This document shows positions 14,041-18,625 of a stretch of DNA of 18,625 bases, piece by piece (within the stretch, counting starts at the first letter, position 1; every line of letters begins with the position of its first letter). Where the stretch lies: NCBI GenBank assembly GCA_937893155.1, contig CALBGU010000088.1:1-18625 (forward strand), written 5' to 3'. The DNA comes from an uncultured Treponema sp. (GTDB taxonomy: Bacteria; Spirochaetota; Spirochaetia; Treponematales; Treponemataceae). Under the pieces are notes generated by a model. It was not told the origin of the DNA and ran no database searches. It was given only the letters and a program-made list of their open reading frames with translations. The position numbers and the translations under genes were made by a program.

Positions 14041-14056
14041 AGAAACGGGATAGAAT

Positions 14057-14340
14057 CTACAACTCTTTTTTAATAAAGAAATGGGCTTTGATGAGGCGCA
14101 CCCAAAAAACGATTTCCGCCACGCACGTTGCCGAAAACAGCACGATGCCTGCAATGCGCAGTATTTTTGCGTGATAAAATGCAAAACCAAAAATCCGTAA
14201 AACGTCCAGATTGCAGCGGGCGCGGCAAGAGCGACAGGCGGCAGGGCGAAGAACATAAAAAACACAATGAGAGTCAAAATCGAAAAACCGAACAACCCCA
14301 CAATAAGCGATTTTAAGTCTTTTTTCCTGCCGTCAGTCAT
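14057..14340 (-). pseudogene. Small three-helix membrane protein with frameshift
   Basis: ATG 14340 starts MTDGRKKDLKSLIVGLFGFSILTLIVFFMFFALPP, two hydrophobic helices, then AAIWTFYGF. At a T5 run on the coding strand (plus-strand A's 14189-14193) the frame goes wrong: the continued frame becomes Cys/Arg/Ser-rich nonsense reaching 13765. One extra T restores GFAFYHAKILRIAGIVLFSATCVAEIVFWVRLIKAHFFIKKEL and a TAG at 14057-14059, giving a clean 94-residue membrane protein that ends just before the terminator at 14040. The gene follows carB-dapF by 24 bases and is likely in its operon. The ribosome site is weak (AAGAAAG). Its function is unknown. The damage may be a real one-base deletion, length variation in the tract, or a sequencing error. 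Confidence 0.7.
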
Positions 14341-14364
14341 CTTTCTCTTGCCGTTTTTTCTACC

Positions 14365-17043
14365 TTAAATTTCTATTTCGCCCTCATACGAAAGCGTTGC
14401 CGCGCCTGTAAGATACACTGTCTCTCCCGTGTAATTCACGATAAGCTCGCCTCCGCGCACCTTCACCGTGATATTCTCGCCAAGCGGACAAAATCCCTGC
14501 AGCACCGCCGCAATCGCCGCCGCACACGCACCTGTTCCACACGCTGGCGTTTCTCCGTTTCCTCTTTCCCACGTTCGCATTTTCAGCTCGTTCGCACCAA
14601 CCACGCGCACAAACTCCGTGTTTGTTCTGTTCGGGAACATCTCGTGATTTTCAAACAGCGGACCTTCGCTCTTCACAGGCTCTTTGTCCACGAACTTTGA
14701 GAAAATAACGCAGTGCGGATTTCCAACGGCAAGACTGGTAACGCTGTATTCCTTTCCGCCCACGTTCAACGGCACGCCCACAACGGCTTCTTTCGGCAGT
14801 TTTGCGTACAGGTCGGCGTTCTTCTTAAACGGAATCTCGTATTCATTGCCTGCCGCAAACGGATTGATTGCAACAGCCTTGAGCTTTGTCGGAATATTGC
14901 GGCTCTTGAACTTCGGCACTCCCATATCAACCTTGACAGAAGACACTTTGCCATTGAGTTTGTAGAGCACAAGCGTCTTCACGCCCGCTTCTGTTTCCAC
15001 CGTAATCGTGGCGGTCGCGGCGGTCGGCTCGTGGCGGTCGGCAATGCCTGAAACATTGTTGTCGTACAGATATTTTCCCACGGCGCGAATTGCGTTTCCT
15101 GCCATGCGCCCCTCGCTTCCGTCAAGGTTGAAGAATCTCATCTTTGCGTCTGCCTTGTCGCTTTTGTAAATCACGACGAGAGAATCCGCGCCGATTCCGC
15201 CTCTGCGGTCGCACAAACGCACTGCAAGACCTGCGGGGTTTTTCACTTCCTGCTCAAACGCATTGATAACGATAAAGTCGTTGCCCGTCGCCTGCATTTT
15301 GGCAAACTTGATTTTCTCTTTGTGTTCGCGAAGCTGCTTGATGTCCACAAGCTCCACGTTCTCCGCGCTGTAGCGGCTTTTCAAGCAGTCCGCAATCGCG
15401 TTCGCCGTGTCGATAGCGGTCAAGCACGGAATATCGCGTTCAACGGCGTGGCGGCGAAGACGAACCGAGTCAGCGCGCGGATTTCGTCCCTTTGCCGAAG
15501 TTGAAATAACGTAATCGACTTTGCCAGAATCGAGCAGAGAAAGCAAGTTGTCGTTCGGATTTTCGTGGATTTTGTTCACGACCTGCACTTCCATACCAAA
15601 ATCGCTGATGATTTTCGCTGTTCCCTCTGTCGCATAGAGCTTAAAGCCCATATCGTAGAACTTTCGCGCCAAATCGGGCACTTCGCCGTGGTCAGTCGTG
15701 CGAATGGTGAAAAGTACGCCGCCCGTTCGCTTCATCGAATATCCAGCCGCGACTAAGCCCTTGAAAATCGCTTCCTCGCGTGTTGCCGCAATGCCCAACA
15801 CTTCGCCCGTCGATTTCATTTCAGGACCTAAATGCGTATCCACGTCCATCAATTTTTCAAAGCTGAACACAGGCACTTTCACCGCAAAATACGGCGGATT
15901 TCGGTACAGCCCCGTGCCAAAGCCCATATCGCGCACCTTTTCGCCGAGCATCGCACGAACCGCAAGCTCCACCATCGGAACTCCTGAAACCTTCGAGATA
16001 TACGGCACGGTACGGCTTGAGCGCGGATTGACCTCGATGATGTAAAGGTCGTTGTTATAGATGAGATACTGAATGTTCACCAATCCTCGAGTGCCGAGCG
16101 CGAGGGCGAGTTCACGGCTTTGCTTGAGGATTTTCTCCCTCATAATGTCGTTCAAGTTCCACGCAGGATACACCGCAATAGAGTCTCCTGAGTGAATACC
16201 CGTTCTCTCAATGTGCTCCATAATGCCGGGGATAAGAATGTCCTCGCCGTCGCAAATCGCGTCAACCTCAAGCTCTACGCCCATCATATACTTGTCGATA
16301 AGCACAGGGTTTTCAATTTCCTGCGACAAAATGATTTTCATATATTCTTTCACGTCCGCTTCGTTGAACGCGATAATCATATTCTGTCCGCCCAAAACGT
16401 AGCTCGGACGGAGCAAAATCGGGTAGCCGATGCTTTGAGCCGCCTTGAGAGCCTCTTCTTCGGTAAAAACAGTAAGACCGCGAGGACGATTGATGTGCAA
16501 CTTTTCGCACAAATCTTCAAATCGTTCGCGGTCTTCTGCAAGGTCAATAGCGTCGGCACTTGTTCCCAAGATTTTTATTCCCTTGTTGTCCAAGAACTTT
16601 GCGAGCTTTATCGCCGTCTGTCCGCCAAAAGCGACAACAACGCCAATCGGCTTTTCGGTATCAATCACGCCCATCACGTCTTCGGGAGTGAGCGGCTCAA
16701 AATAAAGGCGGTCAGATGTGTCGAAATCGGTCGAAACGGTTTCGGGGTTGTTGTTAATCGTAACCACGTCGTAGCCGAGCCGTTTCAATGCCCACACGCA
16801 TTGCACGCTTGCATAGTCGAACTCGATGCCCTGCCCAATGCGGATAGGACCAGAGCCCAAAACGATAATCGTGCCTTTTTCGCTCTTTTTGCCTGCTTGA
16901 GCGCGCTCGACAAGGAAATTTTTTGCTTCATTTTCGCTGTCGTAGCTTGCGTAAAAATACGGAGTTTCTGCATTGAACTCGCCTGCACACGTGTCAACCA
17001 TTTTGTAGCTTGGGTCAACGTGAAAAATCTTTTGCTGTGCCAT
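14365..17043 (-). CDS. carB-dapF: CarB C-terminal half fused to diaminopimelate epimerase (DapF)
   Basis: This protein is 892 residues from ATG 17043, chosen because AGGAG lies eight bases upstream; an ATG at 17064 lacks one. Residues 1-575 match only the second half of carbamoyl-phosphate synthase large subunit. They start at the linker (YKMVDTCAGEF), then the carbamoyl-phosphate ATP-grasp domain (GSGPIRIGQGIEFDYASVQ near 63, RPSYVLGGQNM near 212, IEVNPRSSRTVPYISK near 336) and the MGS-like regulatory domain (about 430-575). The N-terminal carboxyphosphate half, about 520 residues in standard CarB, is absent. From about 577 a DapF begins (KFAKMQATGNDF; FFNLDGSEG near 637; GNGETPACGTGACA near 828). 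Cys835 is the second catalytic base, but the first catalytic Cys position is Ala648 (RMAGNAIRAV). Native roles would be pyrimidine/arginine precursor synthesis and lysine/peptidoglycan DAP formation. No carA or other carB half is in the window. Confidence 0.92.
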   Translation of the reverse strand: MAQQKIFHVDPSYKMVDTCAGEFNAETPYFYASYDSENEAKNFLVERAQAGKKSEKGTIIVLGSGPIRIGQGIEFDYASVQCVWALKRLGYDVVTINNNPETVSTDFDTSDRLYFEPLTPEDVMGVIDTEKPIGVVVAFGGQTAIKLAKFLDNKGIKILGTSADAIDLAEDRERFEDLCEKLHINRPRGLTVFTEEEALKAAQSIGYPILLRPSYVLGGQNMIIAFNEADVKEYMKIILSQEIENPVLIDKYMMGVELEVDAICDGEDILIPGIMEHIERTGIHSGDSIAVYPAWNLNDIMREKILKQSRELALALGTRGLVNIQYLIYNNDLYIIEVNPRSSRTVPYISKVSGVPMVELAVRAMLGEKVRDMGFGTGLYRNPPYFAVKVPVFSFEKLMDVDTHLGPEMKSTGEVLGIAATREEAIFKGLVAAGYSMKRTGGVLFTIRTTDHGEVPDLARKFYDMGFKLYATEGTAKIISDFGMEVQVVNKIHENPNDNLLSLLDSGKVDYVISTSAKGRNPRADSVRLRRHAVERDIPCLTAIDTANAIADCLKSRYSAENVELVDIKQLREHKEKIKFAKMQATGNDFIVINAFEQEVKNPAGLAVRLCDRRGGIGADSLVVIYKSDKADAKMRFFNLDGSEGRMAGNAIRAVGKYLYDNNVSGIADRHEPTAATATITVETEAGVKTLVLYKLNGKVSSVKVDMGVPKFKSRNIPTKLKAVAINPFAAGNEYEIPFKKNADLYAKLPKEAVVGVPLNVGGKEYSVTSLAVGNPHCVIFSKFVDKEPVKSEGPLFENHEMFPNRTNTEFVRVVGANELKMRTWERGNGETPACGTGACAAAIAAVLQGFCPLGENITVKVRGGELIVNYTGETVYLTGAATLSYEGEIEI

Positions 17044-17057
17044 CTTCTTATCTCCTG

Positions 17058-17180
17058 TTACCATAATACAAGTACGTTTGGATATTTTGGAATTATTGTG
17101 TCGCGCGTTATGAGCGTCATTTCTTCTAATTCAGATTGCGCAATTATCAAAAAAGTATGTGTGTCTAAAAGGTATTTCAC
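17058..17180 (-). pseudogene. PIN-domain (VapC-type) toxin with large internal deletion
   Basis: GTG 17180 overlaps the antitoxin TGA, with AAGGAG six bases upstream, the standard coupled toxin start. The 40-residue product begins MKYLLDTHTFL, the PIN N-terminus with its first acidic residue. It then jumps to IAQSELEEMTLITRDTIIPKYPNVLVLW, the PIN C-terminal end. About 85-90 central residues of the usual 125-135 are missing, including conserved middle acidic residues needed for metal binding and RNA cleavage. The frame is kept, so the deletion is clean. It must be inactive as a nuclease. Its stop overlaps the region just upstream of the carB-dapF ribosome site. Confidence 0.75.
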
Positions 17181-17389
17181 ATATACTCCTTGAAGCACTC
17201 TGGCGTTTCATCAAAATCATCTGCCATTGAAATTTGTCCTTTCCATTTTCCCAGTTGTCGAACAGGCTTTTTTTCGGTTTTCGTTTCTTTTTTGCGCTTG
17301 TTCAAAATCAAGTCCAAAAAGTGCGAAACAAAGTCAAAATCCTGCTCGTCAACCTGTCTGAGCTGCTCTTCCAAAGCGGCATACGTCAT
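17177..17389 (-). CDS. VapB-like antitoxin (DUF2281 type)
   Basis: This 70-residue protein starts at ATG 17389 with GGGGGTG four bases upstream. The N-terminal part (VDEQDFDFVSHFLDLILNKRKKE) resembles the helical DNA-binding/dimer region of DUF2281 antitoxins. The C-terminal GKWKGQISMADDFDETPECFKEYM is the typical toxin-binding tail of that family. Normally it would neutralise a PIN-domain ribonuclease encoded next to it and repress the operon. Here the partner toxin is reduced to 40 residues, so the antitoxin is an orphan. It may still bind its own promoter or counter related toxins elsewhere. It lies upstream of carB-dapF on the same strand, and transcription may run through. Confidence 0.85.
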   Translation of the reverse strand: MTYAALEEQLRQVDEQDFDFVSHFLDLILNKRKKETKTEKKPVRQLGKWKGQISMADDFDETPECFKEYM

Positions 17390-17403
17390 ATTTCACCCCC
17401 ATA

Positions 17404-17440
17404 ATGCAAAAAAAATGCGGTCGGAAAAAACGCCGCCGCA
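17404..17440 (-). terminator. Hairpin with T8 just upstream of antitoxin
   Basis: Read leftward, ATGCGGCGG pairs with CCGACCGCAT (one bulge) around a T-rich loop, followed by eight T's. It ends about 20 bases before the antitoxin ATG. It could be an ordinary terminator or an attenuator in the antitoxin/carB leader, because any promoter upstream of it would have to read through. Confidence 0.6.
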
Positions 17441-17547
17441 TAGTTATCTATAGAGAAAATCTGTATTTGCAATACAATCCTGAACGCACTTCATATTGCT
17501 CTTTACTATACCGTTTTGCGCACTTTTCGTCCATAGCCTTTTTGCCA

Positions 17548-17585
17548 AAATAAAAGCCGTCTCTGCGCAAAACAGAAACGGCTCG
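17548..17585 (-). terminator. Terminator of secreted protein gene
   Basis: Read leftward, GCCGTTTCTG pairs with CAGAGACGGC (ten pairs, one G-T), followed by TTTTATTTT. It lies 25-60 bases after the stop at 17609. Confidence 0.75.
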
Positions 17586-17608
17586 GAGTTACGCTATCGC
17601 TTTTTCAT

Positions 17609-18616
17609 TTATTCTGCGCTTTCATCCTCGCTTTCTGTTTCTGCGGGAACGACATTTGCAGTGCTTTCTTCTGCTTCTTCGCTTGGTGCAGTCAGCTCCA
17701 AAATCAAATTACCGCCGTCAAGAGTTGGTGTGACGCTGTATTTTTTACCGTTGCTGAACACAATGCCGAATGTCTTGTAAAGAGGCGCACCGCCGCAAAT
17801 TTTTTTCCAGCCGCCGAAATTCGGGTGATACACCGCCTCGATTTTGTCTGTGCCGTTGAATGTGCCGCCGCAGAGCGGATTCCACGCTTCTGATTTTTCT
17901 GAATAGCCGTAAACCAAAATGCGCTGGCTCTCATTTGCAGGATTTTCTCCGTCCACGCCAAAAAGACGTTCTCTGAGTTTTTTGGTTGGTTTTAACTTTG
18001 ACGAATCAAAATCTTCGTCGATAATGCCGTAAATGCTTACCGAAAAGCCGTCGTCGCCAGTGCTGTTTACCACCGTGATATTGTCGTCGAATTTATCGTT
18101 CTTGTCGAACTCGGCGCGGCGAATGATAACCGCATTGTCTTTGTAGCTCATATCTTCTTCGGGATTTTCGGGAATAACATTCAGAACAAGCCACGATTTT
18201 TGGAACGCGAAATAATCCAAATAATCATCGCCTGCTGTAATTCGGTACGATTTGCCGTTTTGCGGAACTGCGGCAAAATATTTGTATTTGCGGTAATTTC
18301 GCCCGAATTTCTCAGAATCAAACTCCGTTGCACTGCACGGCGCGCCGAGCGTAATATCGCCGATTTCTTCCCATTTGCCGCCGTCTTTTTTGAGCGCGTA
18401 AATCTTGAGCGGAATTCCTTCCTCGGTGGTTTTGTTCATTACATCAAGATATTTGCGGCACGTTATGCCGTCCATTTTCCACAGCTGGAGTTTGTCCACC
18501 GCCACTACGCCTGCATTTTCCGCGTCGGGAAATTTAGGAAGTTCCGTTTTTGAAGCCGCGTTTAGCGTGAAAACCGCCGCAAACAGCATCACCCCTGCAA
18601 TCATAGCCTTTTTCAT
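17609..18616 (-). CDS. Secreted protein of unknown function
   Basis: This 335-residue protein has a signal peptide MKKAMIAGVMLFAAVFTLNAASK, cleaved after NAA. There is no lipobox Cys, so it is probably periplasmic or exported. The mature part begins ELPKFPDAENAGVVAVDKLQLWKMDG, has repeated strand-like segments (for example KIYALKKDGGKWEEIGDI, KSYRITAGDDYLDYF, KKYSVTPTLDGGNLILEL), and ends in an acidic Glu/Ser tail. The pattern K-Y-x-[IV]-T in two places hints at repeated beta domains. I recognise no family. The start is favoured by GAG six bases before ATG and by the signal peptide; the window ends nine bases upstream, so its promoter is not seen. Confidence 0.82.
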   Translation of the reverse strand: MKKAMIAGVMLFAAVFTLNAASKTELPKFPDAENAGVVAVDKLQLWKMDGITCRKYLDVMNKTTEEGIPLKIYALKKDGGKWEEIGDITLGAPCSATEFDSEKFGRNYRKYKYFAAVPQNGKSYRITAGDDYLDYFAFQKSWLVLNVIPENPEEDMSYKDNAVIIRRAEFDKNDKFDDNITVVNSTGDDGFSVSIYGIIDEDFDSSKLKPTKKLRERLFGVDGENPANESQRILVYGYSEKSEAWNPLCGGTFNGTDKIEAVYHPNFGGWKKICGGAPLYKTFGIVFSNGKKYSVTPTLDGGNLILELTAPSEEAEESTANVVPAETESEDESAE

Positions 18617-18625
18617 AAAAAGCTC

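Larger units (their letters stand above)
17390..17608 (-). other. Intergenic region upstream of antitoxin
   Basis: It contains two leftward terminators (see separate entries) and, between them, a 28-codon frame at 17448-17534 (starts MDEKCAKRYS, ends CKYRFSL) with a weak AAGG before it. I could not find a clear promoter for the antitoxin; TATAGA near 17448-17453 is the best -10-like sequence. Confidence 0.4.

Noticed and set aside
13765..14056. C-terminal extension of the minus-strand frame from 14340
   Set aside because: After the T5 run this frame is Cys/Arg/Ser-rich nonsense antiparallel to the gene at 13040-13978; the real continuation is in the neighbouring frame ending at 14057.
16192..17193. 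333-codon plus-strand ORF opposite carB-dapF
   Set aside because: It is a complementary-strand shadow of highly conserved CarB sequence.

Overview
The window looks like a chromosomal segment of a spirochaete, most likely a host-associated or gut Treponema. This is inferred from gene style, not from a marker gene: the small secreted and lipobox proteins, the outer-membrane barrel fused to an LpoB/CsgG-like N-terminus, and the single-chain PurL with a glutaminase tail. There is no rRNA, tRNA, CRISPR array or recognisable transposase. Several genes are broken or decayed, so this is partly an accessory region.

Layout. 1-156: 3' end of an unidentified gene. 157-420: a short promoter-to-terminator unit (possible small RNA) and a bidirectional terminator. 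422-889 (-): small lipoprotein. 890-1114: divergent intergenic region with a 13-bp inverted repeat and a perfect 24-bp palindrome. 1115-3458 (+): large secreted coiled-coil/barrel protein, split by a frameshift in an A8 run. 3450-3778 (-): remnant of a macro-domain gene. 3819-4050: array of six 42-bp units. 4155-7982 (+): purL, from a near-consensus promoter that predicts a leaderless mRNA. 8105-8428 (-): Cro/CI-type regulator. 8429-8552: divergent control region with three phased operator-like sites. 8553-11389 (+): GtrA-like flippase, GtrB-like glycosyltransferase, and a GtrC/DUF6056-like membrane protein cut by an amber codon. A duplicated terminator block lies on both sides of the regulator-gtr module. 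11813-13978 (+): solute-binding lipoprotein and a two-helix membrane protein. 14057-14340 (-): frameshifted small membrane protein. 14365-17043 (-): the C-terminal half of carbamoyl-phosphate synthase large subunit fused to a diaminopimelate epimerase. 17058-17389 (-): VapB/DUF2281-type antitoxin with an internally deleted PIN toxin. 17609-18616 (-): secreted protein.

How the parts may work together. PurL and CarB feed nucleotide synthesis, but nothing places them under common control. The regulator plus gtr genes resemble a phage-type, switchable surface-glycosylation cassette. The most unusual items are the CarB(C-half)-DapF fusion, whose epimerase lacks the usual first catalytic cysteine; the recurring arrangement of a -10 box exactly 6 nt before an ATG (leaderless starts); the 42-bp array upstream of purL; and the three operator cores spaced 31 and 32 bp apart in front of the gtr cassette.
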